A DNA stretch of 64,000 bases from JAHEKD01 sp965204695. GTDB lineage: Bacteria; Pseudomonadota; Gammaproteobacteria; Arenicellales; JAHEKD01. The DNA lies in contig OZ242007.1 in the NCBI GenBank assembly GCA_965204695.1, positions 930,001 to 994,000 on the forward strand, in the 5' to 3' direction. Shown piece after piece: positions 1-7,879 of this stretch (within the stretch, counting starts at the first letter, position 1; every line of letters begins with the position of its first letter). A model generated the notes under the pieces. The model worked only from the letters and a program-made list of their open reading frames with translations, ran no database searches and had not been told where the DNA came from. A program made the position numbers and the translations under genes.

Positions 1-392
1 ACGCCTATTTTTTTGATGCCGAATTTATCAAATAGACCCGTATCCATTAAGGCCATGGAACTGTCGTAAGGGCCTAATGGCCTGTCCACAGCACCAGCTA
101 ATGCAACGATGTGATCAACACCGGCCTCACTGGTTACAGCATCCAAAAATGTAGTTAAATCTTGCTCGCTGGGAACAGATCGGCCAACAATGTGTGGAAC
201 GGGCTCAAAGCCTTCACCGCGTAAGCGTTTAGCCGTGCTGATTGTGTCTCGATAGTCAGAACCAGGTAAAAATGTCACAGCAATCGCACAACCAGGGCGT
301 AAATGTTCCCGATAATCAGGAATTTTCGCCGCTGAACCAGGTGTGGTTTCAATGGTGAAATCGGACATAAAGTCCACAATTTGCTGCTTCAT
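1..392 (-). CDS. methylenetetrahydrofolate reductase-like protein, partial (C-terminus off the left edge)
   Basis: This is the first ~130 residues of an MTHFR-family protein; the rest lies beyond the left edge. The visible part carries the family's pattern of PVPHIVGR followed about 30 residues later by IVALAGAVDRP, where MetF proteins bind folate and FAD. It starts at an ATG in the same orientation as the corrinoid module, 82 bp after the upstream gene's stop. A full MetF lies 2 kb away, so this second copy is probably the dedicated folate partner of the corrinoid methyltransferase system, as in related clusters of alphaproteobacteria. That role is inferred from neighbourhood. The methyltransferase component itself (MttB/MtgB type) is not in view. 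Confidence 0.8.
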   Translation of the reverse strand, partial: MKQQIVDFMSDFTIETTPGSAAKIPDYREHLRPGCAIAVTFLPGSDYRDTISTAKRLRGEGFEPVPHIVGRSVPSEQDLTTFLDAVTSEAGVDHIVALAGAVDRPLGPYDSSMALMDTGLFDKFGIKKIG

Positions 393-474
393 TTCAATGC
401 TCTATTGTTAACTGTGTGTAGGGCGCGTAGTTTGCGTTTTTCGCAAAATCACGCTTTCCTAAATACGACGAAAT

Positions 475-783
475 TTAACTTTCCTCTGACGCTATAATGC
501 CTTTATTGCGAATAATTTGCTCTAGCCTGTCATCAGGAAATTCAGCTTCTAAACGTTCGGCAACTACTTTTGCCTCGGCTTCTAAATCATCACCACAAGG
601 CACGGACTCACGGCGCCAATCTTCCAAATAGGCGTTGGTATCGATTTTCCTAGCCCGCATTGCAGCACGGTCAATGGCTTTCTCAAATCGCACATCCAAG
701 ACGCGTTTGGCACTGGTTCTGCCTTGCTTGGCAATCACTTGCGCAGGTATATCGCGCCAATAGACGATGGTTAATTTTGGCAT
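475..783 (-). CDS. virulence factor domain-containing protein (small, methyl-transfer cluster)
   Basis: The product is 102 aa and matches by eye the short 'virulence factor' family, which has an N-terminal beta strand LTIVYWRDIPAQV followed by a basic helix and a C-terminal FPDDRLEQII segment. No signal peptide or membrane segment is visible. Its ATG begins directly after the TGA of the DUF1638 gene with no spacer, so the two are translationally coupled. The family name is historical: members recur beside DUF1638 and corrinoid proteins in methylamine/betaine loci, which suggests an accessory role in corrinoid methyl transfer. The biochemical function is unknown. Confidence 0.8.
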   Translation of the reverse strand: MPKLTIVYWRDIPAQVIAKQGRTSAKRVLDVRFEKAIDRAAMRARKIDTNAYLEDWRRESVPCGDDLEAEAKVVAERLEAEFPDDRLEQIIRNKGIIASEES

Positions 784-1428
784 TCAAGCTACCTCTACTA
801 ATTGCGTTAAACTGGTTTTAAGTTCACCGTAACCGGTGTATTTGTAAACATATTCCAACCCCAGAAACTCAGCATGTTTTTTGGCTTGTTCCTGTAATTC
901 GGTAGTTGGATTCTGGGCCAAATAAACAATGCGTTTATAGTTACTGAACATCATTTCTTTAAGCATCGGATTATCAAGGCCGTAAGGTTTAATCATTAAC
1001 GCTTCAAAATGCCGTACAAAAAAGTCTGTGAAGTAAAACGATCCCAATTCCTCTTCCTGAATGGCATCAAATTCTTTGAGTCCGGCAAAAAAAGCATAAC
1101 AGTGCGCTCCGGGTAAACGCTCCACGCCCTCTTCTTCCAATAATTTATCCAACAAACCACCGGTACCGCAGTCACCAAATCCAATAAAAATTTTTTCGTA
1201 TAAGGGCTTATAACGAGCTAGCTCTTCACGAACCAAACCAGGTATCTTATCTGGATAATTATGATATTTAGCTGGGATGCAATGCAGATCGAAAGCATCC
1301 CATTGGTTGGCTTCGTTTAGTTCAAGAATTTCCTTGGCAAGGGCACCACAGGCTAGTACTAAAACTTTGGCGCGCTCCTGAGCATCGCTAGCTTTTTGTG
1401 AATCAGGCTGCTTAGCCGGCCTTGGCAC
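784..1428 (-). CDS. DUF1638 domain-containing protein
   Basis: The product is 214 aa. The N-terminal ~20 residues are polar and low in complexity, then the DUF1638 domain starts with VLVLACGALAKEILEL. It also contains IFIGFGDCGTGGLLD and a conserved GAHCYAFFAG segment, where Cys and His residues could bind metal or corrinoid. The chosen start is GTG, overlapping the end of the corrinoid protein gene by 17 bp. DUF1638 proteins are repeatedly encoded beside corrinoid proteins and MttB-type methyltransferases. A role in corrinoid handling or activation is a fair inference, but the reaction is not known. Confidence 0.85.
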   Translation of the reverse strand: MPRPAKQPDSQKASDAQERAKVLVLACGALAKEILELNEANQWDAFDLHCIPAKYHNYPDKIPGLVREELARYKPLYEKIFIGFGDCGTGGLLDKLLEEEGVERLPGAHCYAFFAGLKEFDAIQEEELGSFYFTDFFVRHFEALMIKPYGLDNPMLKEMMFSNYKRIVYLAQNPTTELQEQAKKHAEFLGLEYVYKYTGYGELKTSLTQLVEVA

Positions 1429-2116
1429 GGCTTTCTGCTACCAGTTGTTTGGCCGTTTCCACTGCCACCGCCGCGTCACGACAATATGCATTAGCACCAA
1501 TTGCCTGGCCAAATTCTTCGTTTAAGGGCGCACCGCCAACTAACACAATGTAATCATCACGAATACCTTGTTCTACCATGGTATCAATGACAACTTTCAT
1601 GTAAGGCATGGTTGTCGTTAACAATGCTGACATACCAAGAATATTGGGATTATGTTCTTCCATGGCTTCCAAATAATTTTCGACCGGGTTGTTGATACCG
1701 ATATCGAATACCTCAAAACCAGCTCCTTCCATCATCATGGAAACCAGGTTTTTACCGATGTCGTGAATATCACCTTTTACTGTACCGATAACCATTTTAC
1801 CGATTGTCTCAGCACCAGTTTCAGCAAGTAATGGCCTAAGAATTTCCATGCCTCCTTTCATAGCATTAGCTGCCATCAATACTTCGGGAACAAATAAGAT
1901 GCCATCTCGGAAATCGATACCAACGATTCTCATACCTTCAACTAGCGCATCATTGAGGACTCTAGAAGGTGACCACCCCCTTTCTAAGAGGATATTAGTG
2001 CCTTCTTCGATTTCTTCTTTTAAACCGTCATACAGATCGTCATGCATTTGCTCGGTCAGTTCTTCATCTGACAATGCAGACAGATCAATATCGTCCATCG
2101 GTTCTGTATCAGCCAT
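1412..2116 (-). CDS. methyltransferase cognate corrinoid protein (B12-binding)
   Basis: The product is 234 aa with the standard two-domain layout of MtbC/MttC/MtgC-type corrinoid proteins. An N-terminal helical cap (about residues 15-100) is followed by a Rossmann-like cobalamin domain holding GDIHDIGKNLV, whose DxHxxG histidine is the lower axial cobalt ligand. The later motifs GMSALLTTT and VLVGGAPLN fit the same fold. It carries methyl groups from a substrate-specific methyltransferase to tetrahydrofolate or another acceptor. It is the first gene of the leftward module with DUF1638, the virulence-factor protein and the MTHFR-like gene. Glycine betaine or a related quaternary amine is the likely methyl donor, inferred from the betaine genes nearby. 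Confidence 0.92.
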   Translation of the reverse strand: MADTEPMDDIDLSALSDEELTEQMHDDLYDGLKEEIEEGTNILLERGWSPSRVLNDALVEGMRIVGIDFRDGILFVPEVLMAANAMKGGMEILRPLLAETGAETIGKMVIGTVKGDIHDIGKNLVSMMMEGAGFEVFDIGINNPVENYLEAMEEHNPNILGMSALLTTTMPYMKVVIDTMVEQGIRDDYIVLVGGAPLNEEFGQAIGANAYCRDAAVAVETAKQLVAESRAKAG

Positions 2117-2249
2117 GTGTAGTCCTCTGATTAAATTGATATCCAGAGTTTACTGTAGGTTTTGCGTGATTTCTATACTGCCGTTAGTGCGACTTCACAT
2201 TATTTAAACGCGACACAAAACCCGTTTATAAGCCAATATCTACAAGGCT

Positions 2250-3131
2250 TTAAGCCACATTTTGAAAGTAATTTTCCTGACTGAATTGATAGTTCAATTG
2301 CTTGACGATTTCTAACACTAAATCAGAACGATTTAAGGTGTAAAAATGCAGTTGATCAACGCCTTCGTCAATCAATTTTTCGCACAATTCTAAAGCTAAA
2401 TCTAGGGCTAATTGATGCTGTGCGGCAACATTACCCTCCATACCGGAGAAGTGCAATGAATAGTAATCAGGAATGGTTGCGCCGCAACGCTGACTAAATC
2501 TTTTAACCTTAAAGAAATCGTGAATCGGTAGAATTCCGGGTACAACTGGTTTGTTTATCCCTGCTTTTGCCAGCCGATCACGAAAACGCAAAAATGTTTC
2601 CACTTCGAAAAAATACTGGGTAATAGCACGGTCAGCACCAGCATCGAATTTAGCTTTTAAAACATCAAGATCAGATTGAGCGGATTCGGCCTTGGGGTGA
2701 ATTTCAGGATAGGCTGCCACACTGACTTCAAAATCACCAACATTTTTGATCGCTTCAACCAATTCAAGTGAATTTTGATAACCTTTAAGGGAATATTTTC
2801 TCCTCGCATCCCCGGTTATGGCGACTATGTGGCGGATACCATGATTCCAGAGTGATTCCAAAATAAAATCTGTTTCACTTTTTGTGGCATCTACAACAGT
2901 TAAATGAGCTGCTATCTGAGTATGAGCATGAGCATGAAGTTCGTAAACAGTTTCAAGACTTTTCTTACGGGCACTTCCCAAAGCTCCGTAGGTTACAGAG
3001 AAAAATTCTGGATCGAATGGTTCAAGATTACCAACAACTCGCCAGAATTCATTTTCATCTTCTCTTTGAGTGGTTGGAAAAAATTCAAAAGAGTATTTTA
3101 TATTTTTGTTGTGATTGTTGTAGTAACTCAT
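2250..3131 (-). CDS. metF: 5,10-methylenetetrahydrofolate reductase MetF
   Basis: The product is 293 aa, the usual length of bacterial MetF. It reduces 5,10-methylene-THF to 5-methyl-THF for methionine synthesis, using FAD and NAD(P)H. Visible motifs are SFEFFPT near residue 14 (catalytic Glu region), AHLTVVDAT, IVAITGDAR, and DAGADRAITQYFF in the second half. The start ATG has an AGGAG ribosome site at 3139-3143, and a perfect palindrome lies immediately upstream. It is divergent from folD, so the two folate C1 enzymes share one intergenic control region. The gene is complete and its assignment secure. Confidence 0.96.
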   Translation of the reverse strand: MSYYNNHNKNIKYSFEFFPTTQREDENEFWRVVGNLEPFDPEFFSVTYGALGSARKKSLETVYELHAHAHTQIAAHLTVVDATKSETDFILESLWNHGIRHIVAITGDARRKYSLKGYQNSLELVEAIKNVGDFEVSVAAYPEIHPKAESAQSDLDVLKAKFDAGADRAITQYFFEVETFLRFRDRLAKAGINKPVVPGILPIHDFFKVKRFSQRCGATIPDYYSLHFSGMEGNVAAQHQLALDLALELCEKLIDEGVDQLHFYTLNRSDLVLEIVKQLNYQFSQENYFQNVA

Positions 3132-3145
3132 TTTATGTCTCCTGA

Positions 3146-3173
3146 AATAATATAAAGATATCTTTATATTATT
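3146..3173. promoter_or_regulatory. perfect 28-bp palindromic operator between metF and folD
   Basis: A perfect inverted repeat is centred on GATATC with an AAAGATATCTTT core and AT-rich arms. It sits between the metF ribosome site and the predicted metF -35 box, overlapping the likely -10. That position suits a repressor operator for metF and possibly folD. The core recalls the operator type described for SahR-like ArsR regulators of the SAM/methionine cycle. It does not look like the MetJ box (AGACGTCT). The regulator assignment is from memory and unverified. Confidence 0.7.
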
Positions 3174-3193
3174 ATATTAATTGCATTTGTCAA
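3160..3193 (-). promoter_or_regulatory. predicted sigma-70 promoter of metF
   Basis: Read leftward, a consensus TTGACA -35 box lies at 3188-3193. AT-rich sequence 16-18 bp further on (3164-3171) can supply a weak -10 such as TAATAT. The -10 region falls inside the 28-bp palindrome, so a bound repressor would block RNA polymerase. Confidence 0.5.
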
Positions 3194-3248
3194 GCCTAGT
3201 TTTAAAAATACGAGTCGCCATTAGCTAAACAAAACCTTTTCATATCGT

Positions 3249-3254
3249 TATAAT
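3249..3254 (+). promoter_or_regulatory. predicted -10 box for folD
   Basis: A perfect TATAAT hexamer lies 31 bp upstream of the folD ATG. No good -35 box stands at the right distance. The promoter is therefore tentative, or may need an activator. Confidence 0.35.
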
Positions 3255-3285
3255 CAGCGCAAAATTCAGACACCACGGAGAATTC

Positions 3286-4155
3286 ATGGCCAGCATTATC
3301 GATGGAAAAGCTTTTGCTCAAAGTTTAAGAGAAAAAATTGCAGCCGATGTTAGTGAGCTAAAAGATCAAAATGGATTAACTCCAGGATTAGCCGTTGTAC
3401 TTGTCGGTGAAGATCCAGCTAGCCAAGTTTATGTTCGCAACAAAGCCAAACAAACCGAAGAAGTTGGCATGAATTCCTATGAGCATCGTCTGGATGCTAA
3501 TACCTCTCGCGAAGATTTACTGGCCTTAGTCGACCAATTGAATAATGACGACAGTGTTAATGGTATTTTAGTACAGCTACCCTTACCTCCTCACTTAGAT
3601 GACAAAGAAGTGATTAATGCCATTAATGTCGAAAAAGATGTTGATGGGTTTCACATCCTTAATGTTGGGCGATTAAGTATCGGTGAAGATTCACTAGTCC
3701 CCTGCACACCCTCCGGCTGTATCATGATGCTTAAAGATCAATTAGGTGATTTAACCGGACTGAATGCAGTCGTTGTTGGGCGATCAAACATCGTCGGCAA
3801 GCCCATGGTACAACTATTGCTTAATGAGAACTGTACAGTAACTGTTGCCCATTCGCGTACTAAAGATTTACCTGACGTTTGCCGCAGTGCTGATATCTTA
3901 GTCGCTGCCGTAGGCCGTGCGGAAATGATTAAGGGAGATTGGGTTAAACCTGGAGCTACTGTTATTGATGTCGGTATCAATCGCATCACAACAGATGAAG
4001 GTAAAAATAAACTGGTTGGCGATGTTGAATTTTCAACAGCTGAACCTGTATCCGGCGCGATTACTCCTGTTCCTGGTGGTGTTGGTCCAATGACCATTGC
4101 TTGTTTATTGAACAACACTTTAATCGCAGCAAAACGGCAGAACAATATCTCTTGA
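3286..4155 (+). CDS. folD: bifunctional methylenetetrahydrofolate dehydrogenase/cyclohydrolase FolD
   Basis: The product is 289 aa, the normal size for FolD. It interconverts 5,10-methylene-THF, methenyl-THF and 10-formyl-THF with NADP. It shows YVRNKAKQTEEVG near residue 50 with the catalytic Lys, the ILVQLPLP folate-site segment, the nucleotide-binding VVGRSNIVGKP, and PGGVGPMT near the C-terminus. An ACGGAG ribosome site precedes the ATG. It is transcribed away from metF. Together with sarcosine oxidase, whose product is methylene-THF, and the corrinoid module, it balances C1 units released from methylated amines. Confidence 0.97.
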   Translation: MASIIDGKAFAQSLREKIAADVSELKDQNGLTPGLAVVLVGEDPASQVYVRNKAKQTEEVGMNSYEHRLDANTSREDLLALVDQLNNDDSVNGILVQLPLPPHLDDKEVINAINVEKDVDGFHILNVGRLSIGEDSLVPCTPSGCIMMLKDQLGDLTGLNAVVVGRSNIVGKPMVQLLLNENCTVTVAHSRTKDLPDVCRSADILVAAVGRAEMIKGDWVKPGATVIDVGINRITTDEGKNKLVGDVEFSTAEPVSGAITPVPGGVGPMTIACLLNNTLIAAKRQNNIS

Positions 4156-4296
4156 AAAGACCTAACTGTTTTGTCAATTCAGTAAACTATCCCTGCTGAA
4201 TTTAGTATTAGTTGCAAGATCTTTTGTAATCAGGAAAGTTCAATACTATTGTTTAAATAACAGGTTTAAATCTAAGCAACGAAACGTACGCTAAAG

Positions 4297-4974
4297 CTAA
4301 ATATTGATTTGGAAATAACGATTAAAAAGTTTTTTTCCCTGATTTGTTACAAAAACTTCCCGATAATCCGTATTTCTCACTATCCACCCCTGTAGTTTGA
4401 AACAGTTATAAATTTCTGCACCTAAAGCTCCTCCAATATGCGAATCGTTTTCAGTCCAGTCTCTGCAACTACGTGCAAATATTCGTTTGGCTGCGCGTGC
4501 ACGATTAATATCTACACCCAGTGATCCGAGGAAGTTCTTGCCCTGTTCAGTTGCTTCAAATGAATTATTAATTTCAACTATAAAGTTTTGTTGTTTTAGA
4601 TGAGCTGTAATTCGAACACCTAGCCATCCTGCAAGATGATCATAACAAGTTCTTGCGAATGCCATTTCAGACATGGGCACTCTATTCTGCTGATCTTCTA
4701 CAGCAATTTGCTCTCCCATGATTTCGAATAAATCACTGACTGTCTTATCTTTGATTTGGAAATAACGATATTTACCTTGTTGCTTTACTTTGATCAAATT
4801 AGCATTGCTTAGCGCTCGCAGATGAGTTGATGCTGTGTTAGGTTGAACCTGTGCTATTGCTGCAAGATCAATAGCTGACCGCGCAACCCCATCAGCTAAG
4901 GCTTCTAGCATTCTAACTCTGGATGGTGATGCTATAGCTGCTGTCACCTGCGCTACCTGTTTTGCTACATCCAT
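4297..4974 (-). CDS. ArsR-like winged-helix transcriptional regulator
   Basis: The product is 225 aa. Residues about 5-80 form an ArsR-type winged helix: IASPSRVRMLEAL, a recognition-helix segment VQPNTASTHLRAL, and the wing QGKYRYFQI. The C-terminal ~130 residues include FARTCYDHLAGWLGV, CRDWTENDSHIGGALG and a Cys-Phe segment, a conserved extension seen in a subset of ArsR-like proteins. Cys and His there could form a metal or redox sensor, but that is speculation. It stands alone, convergent with folD. Its target is unknown, and nothing shows that it binds the metF palindrome. Confidence 0.8.
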   Translation of the reverse strand: MDVAKQVAQVTAAIASPSRVRMLEALADGVARSAIDLAAIAQVQPNTASTHLRALSNANLIKVKQQGKYRYFQIKDKTVSDLFEIMGEQIAVEDQQNRVPMSEMAFARTCYDHLAGWLGVRITAHLKQQNFIVEINNSFEATEQGKNFLGSLGVDINRARAAKRIFARSCRDWTENDSHIGGALGAEIYNCFKLQGWIVRNTDYREVFVTNQGKKLFNRYFQINI

Positions 4975-5061
4975 ACTTCGATGATTATCGATTTGTTTAA
5001 TTATTTAAAAGTATAAGCTTGGCTTTTTCTAAGTTCAATTAAAACCTTACGGAGCTAAATA

Positions 5062-5241
5062 ATGATTAAATATATCTATCCAGATGGATCACATTGCTAT
5101 CGGGCTATACATACCGTTCATGCGGTTTTTCGTGACGACGATGGAAAATTGATCACACGTGTTCATAAACCTGAAGGCGGATTTAAAATATTTGAGATAA
5201 AAGGATTCGAAATTATAAAAACTGAAGTTTTCTGCGATTAA
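5062..5241 (+). CDS. hypothetical small protein, 59 aa
   Basis: A short open frame starts at ATG with a GGAG ribosome site 7 bases upstream. The product has mixed polarity and begins MIKYIYPDGSHCYRAIH. It has no signal peptide or membrane segment and no recognised domain. The composition looks like a small soluble beta-rich protein. It lies alone between the ArsR-like gene (divergent) and the fatty acid hydroxylase gene. The ribosome site and natural-looking composition support a real gene, but no function can be given. Confidence 0.5.
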   Translation: MIKYIYPDGSHCYRAIHTVHAVFRDDDGKLITRVHKPEGGFKIFEIKGFEIIKTEVFCD

Positions 5242-5347
5242 ATCGGGTGCATAATTAAAACTGATGAAATTTGCTCATGACTAGAATGATGCCATAGCTG
5301 AAACTCGCTTATAATTACTTAGGTCAGTTGATATTCATCACCAGCAA

Positions 5348-6352
5348 ATGGAAAAACCACAAGGCGATAAACGAAATAACATAAAAACTTGGCACTATAC
5401 TCCGTCGCTTCCTCTGGGAGTATCGCCTTATTTTCGCTGGCCTATGGATTTCACGGCCATAATTAAATGGATACTTAAGGCCTGGTTACCGTTGTCCGAG
5501 CGCTTGATTATCCTGCTCATTGCGATTGTCTCCTGGCGCTATTTTCATCCCAGCTTAGAACAAACAAAAACACTTTCACTTGATTGGATAGCACAACTAT
5601 ATTTTCGCAACTTCGCGCTGATGATTCTAGTAGCCGGAGGGCTACATTTATATTTTTATATTTGGCAACGACAAGGTGATGAGCGACGTTATGACACTCG
5701 GCCATTTCCGACAGACCACCGTAAATTTACTTTCAACTCACAAGTGCTGGATAACATATTCTGGACCTTATGTAGTGGCGTAACAATCTGGACGGCGTAT
5801 GAAGTGTTGATGATGTGGGCAATAGCTAACAGTTACGCTCCCTTGTTATCGCTGCCAGAACATTTACCCTGGCTAGCGCTACTCATCTTTGTATTGCCAA
5901 TGTGGGAAACTTTCCACTTCTTCTTGATTCACCGCCTCATTCACTTTTCTCCGATGTACGAACGAGTGCATCGCCTTCATCATCGTAATACCAACGTTGG
6001 GCCTTGGTCAGGTCTGTCGATGCACCCGGTTGAGCATTTAATTTATCTCAGCACCGTGCTGATTCATTTTATCGTTCCTGCCCATCCATTGTTGATTACC
6101 TTTCATCTTATGTATTTCACATTGTCAGCAGCCACAACTCATACTGGTTATCAGGGTATTACTTACAAAGGTAAACTAATCTTGCCACTTGGCACCTTTC
6201 ATCATCAATTGCATCACCGTTACTTTGAATGCAACTACGGTGGACTGGAAGTGCCAATGGATCAATGGACCGGTAATTTTCACGATGGCACAGCCGAATC
6301 TCATCAAGAATTTCTTAATCGACGCCGGCAAAAGCAAGCATCTAGAAGTTAA
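5348..6352 (+). CDS. sterol desaturase/fatty acid hydroxylase family membrane protein
   Basis: The product is 334 aa. It has about four membrane segments and the histidine clusters of the di-iron fatty acid hydroxylase superfamily: HFFLIHRLIH near residue 197, HRLHHRN near 215, and HHQLHHRYFECNYG near 290. These ligate two irons and use O2 and electrons to hydroxylate or desaturate a lipid. The first ~30 residues are polar and there is no clear ribosome site, so an internal Met at 5444 (MDFTAIIKW) is a possible start. The lipid substrate cannot be told from sequence. Confidence 0.85.
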   Translation: MEKPQGDKRNNIKTWHYTPSLPLGVSPYFRWPMDFTAIIKWILKAWLPLSERLIILLIAIVSWRYFHPSLEQTKTLSLDWIAQLYFRNFALMILVAGGLHLYFYIWQRQGDERRYDTRPFPTDHRKFTFNSQVLDNIFWTLCSGVTIWTAYEVLMMWAIANSYAPLLSLPEHLPWLALLIFVLPMWETFHFFLIHRLIHFSPMYERVHRLHHRNTNVGPWSGLSMHPVEHLIYLSTVLIHFIVPAHPLLITFHLMYFTLSAATTHTGYQGITYKGKLILPLGTFHHQLHHRYFECNYGGLEVPMDQWTGNFHDGTAESHQEFLNRRRQKQASRS

Positions 6353-6446
6353 AAGCTTATCTAATTAAGACACCGACCTGTAAATTTGACTTTAATAGAA
6401 CGAATTGCTATTAATTTCAAATAATTCACCAGGTTACAATCTTGTC

Positions 6447-7433
6447 ATGAACACGCAGGAAGATAAAAAACAAATAGCGCCGCTGACGCTTCGCCAGAAA
6501 ACATATCAATTACTGGATACTGGCAGTGACGACTTAACCGGCAAGTTGATCGATTGGTTTTTAATGGCTTTGATTGCTGTTAACGTGGTTGCAGTAATCA
6601 TGGAAACGGTAGAAACTTTCCAAGCCAAATACTCTGTCGAGCTTTATTGGTTGGAAATCTTCTCAGTCTTTGTATTTACTATAGAATATGTTTTACGCTT
6701 CTGGTCTTGTGTTGAAGCACCCGAATATCAAAAGGATACCAGTCATTCTATTTCAAGACTGAAATATACTTTTACACCGATGGCGATCATCGATTTAGTT
6801 GCAATTGCACCTTTTTACCTTGCCTTCTTGTTTAATATTGACCTGCGATTCCTGCGAGTTTTAAGGCTATTGCGCATCTTTAAACTCACTCGCTATTCAG
6901 AAGCAATGACAACATTGCTCAAGGTCCTTCGCGAGGAGATCAGCAGTTTTGCCGCTGCTATTTTTATCATGATCGTCATTATGATTATTGCTGCCAGTGG
7001 TATTTATTTGGTCGAGAAAGATCATCAGCCTGAATATTATGGCTCAATCCCTCAATCAATGTGGTGGTCGATTGTCACACTGACCACAGTTGGTTATGGT
7101 GATGCTTACCCAATAACCACTTTCGGTAAAATCTTTGCAGCTGTCATTATGGTCGCTGGTGTAGGTTTAGTGGCTCTACCAACGGGTATTTTAGCTTCAG
7201 GTTTTTCAGACAACTTACATCGCAGCCGGGAAAAGATGACCAAAGAACTCTCAGAAGCATTGTCTAATGACGTTATTGATGAAGACGAGGAAAAATACCT
7301 GGACAACCTCAGAAAAGAATTAGGCCTTACCGAAGAAAAGTTTGCAGAACTCAAGGAATCATTAATTGAGCACAAATCAGAATCTAAAGGTGATTCTTCT
7401 TCCAGCAAACCCTGCCCGGTTTGCGGAAAGTAG
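6447..7433 (+). CDS. six-TM voltage-gated potassium channel
   Basis: From the ATG the product is 328 aa; an upstream TTG at 6405 would add 14 residues but is less convincing. It has S1-S4 with an arginine-rich voltage sensor (FLRVLRLLRIFKLTRY), S5, a pore loop with the selectivity filter TVGYGD at residues 214-219, and S6 ending LPTGILASGF. This is the KvAP/Kv-like architecture of bacterial K+ channels. The C-terminal ~80 residues are charged and probably coiled, ending in a CPVCGK motif that could be half of a zinc knuckle. It probably sets membrane potential or K+ flux. Confidence 0.92.
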   Translation: MNTQEDKKQIAPLTLRQKTYQLLDTGSDDLTGKLIDWFLMALIAVNVVAVIMETVETFQAKYSVELYWLEIFSVFVFTIEYVLRFWSCVEAPEYQKDTSHSISRLKYTFTPMAIIDLVAIAPFYLAFLFNIDLRFLRVLRLLRIFKLTRYSEAMTTLLKVLREEISSFAAAIFIMIVIMIIAASGIYLVEKDHQPEYYGSIPQSMWWSIVTLTTVGYGDAYPITTFGKIFAAVIMVAGVGLVALPTGILASGFSDNLHRSREKMTKELSEALSNDVIDEDEEKYLDNLRKELGLTEEKFAELKESLIEHKSESKGDSSSSKPCPVCGK

Positions 7434-7462
7434 TTTATGGCCCTAGTTTGTAGTTGGTCACT

Positions 7463-7855
7463 CTATGACTTAGGTTCTATATGTGGCTTGTCCACTTTCA
7501 TATAAGCCATTTTCTTGGTTAATTTGTCGCCTCGAAAATGCAATACATCAATTCCTCTGACTGTAGCCACATTATTTCCATTATCCATACTCAAGCGCCA
7601 ACTCGTTAATACTTTGCCGTTTTCAACTTCTACAAAAGTATCCTCTCCCTCAAAATGAATTTTGCCTTTCGCGCCTCCGACAAGTGGCGTAAAGGCCGCC
7701 CTTATTGCTTCGTGTCCAACATGTCTTCCACCGGTGGAATCCTCATAAACTCCGTCTTCGGCAAATGCTGCAACTACATCATCGAGATCCATGCGATTAA
7801 ATGCATCAACAAATTTATCTGTTAAGGCCAGTAATTCATCTCGTCTAACACTCAT
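7463..7855 (-). CDS. SnoaL-like/NTF2-fold protein
   Basis: The product is 130 aa with the NTF2-like pattern: an N-terminal helix (DKFVDAFNRMDLDDVVAAFAEDGVYEDSTGG), then HVGHEAIRAAFTPL, and antiparallel strands with TSWRLSM and GIDVLHFRGDKL. The fold forms a cone-shaped pocket used by isomerases, hydrolases and many uncharacterised binding proteins. It is encoded 24 bp downstream of proW on the same strand and may be cotranscribed with the betaine importer. No catalytic residues can be assigned, so the function is unknown. Confidence 0.75.
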   Translation of the reverse strand: MSVRRDELLALTDKFVDAFNRMDLDDVVAAFAEDGVYEDSTGGRHVGHEAIRAAFTPLVGGAKGKIHFEGEDTFVEVENGKVLTSWRLSMDNGNNVATVRGIDVLHFRGDKLTKKMAYMKVDKPHIEPKS

Positions 7856-7879
7856 ATCTCTTATCCTCTGCTGCGAATT

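Noticed and set aside
4176..4202. Inverted repeat AATTCAG...CTGAATT after folD as a terminator.
   Set aside because: The stem is AT-rich, the loop is 13 bases, and there is no following T-run; too weak to call.
4297..4974. The ArsR-like protein as the regulator of the metF/folD palindrome.
   Set aside because: It is about 1 kb away, convergent with folD, and its C-terminal domain is not that of SahR-like proteins; there is no direct evidence.
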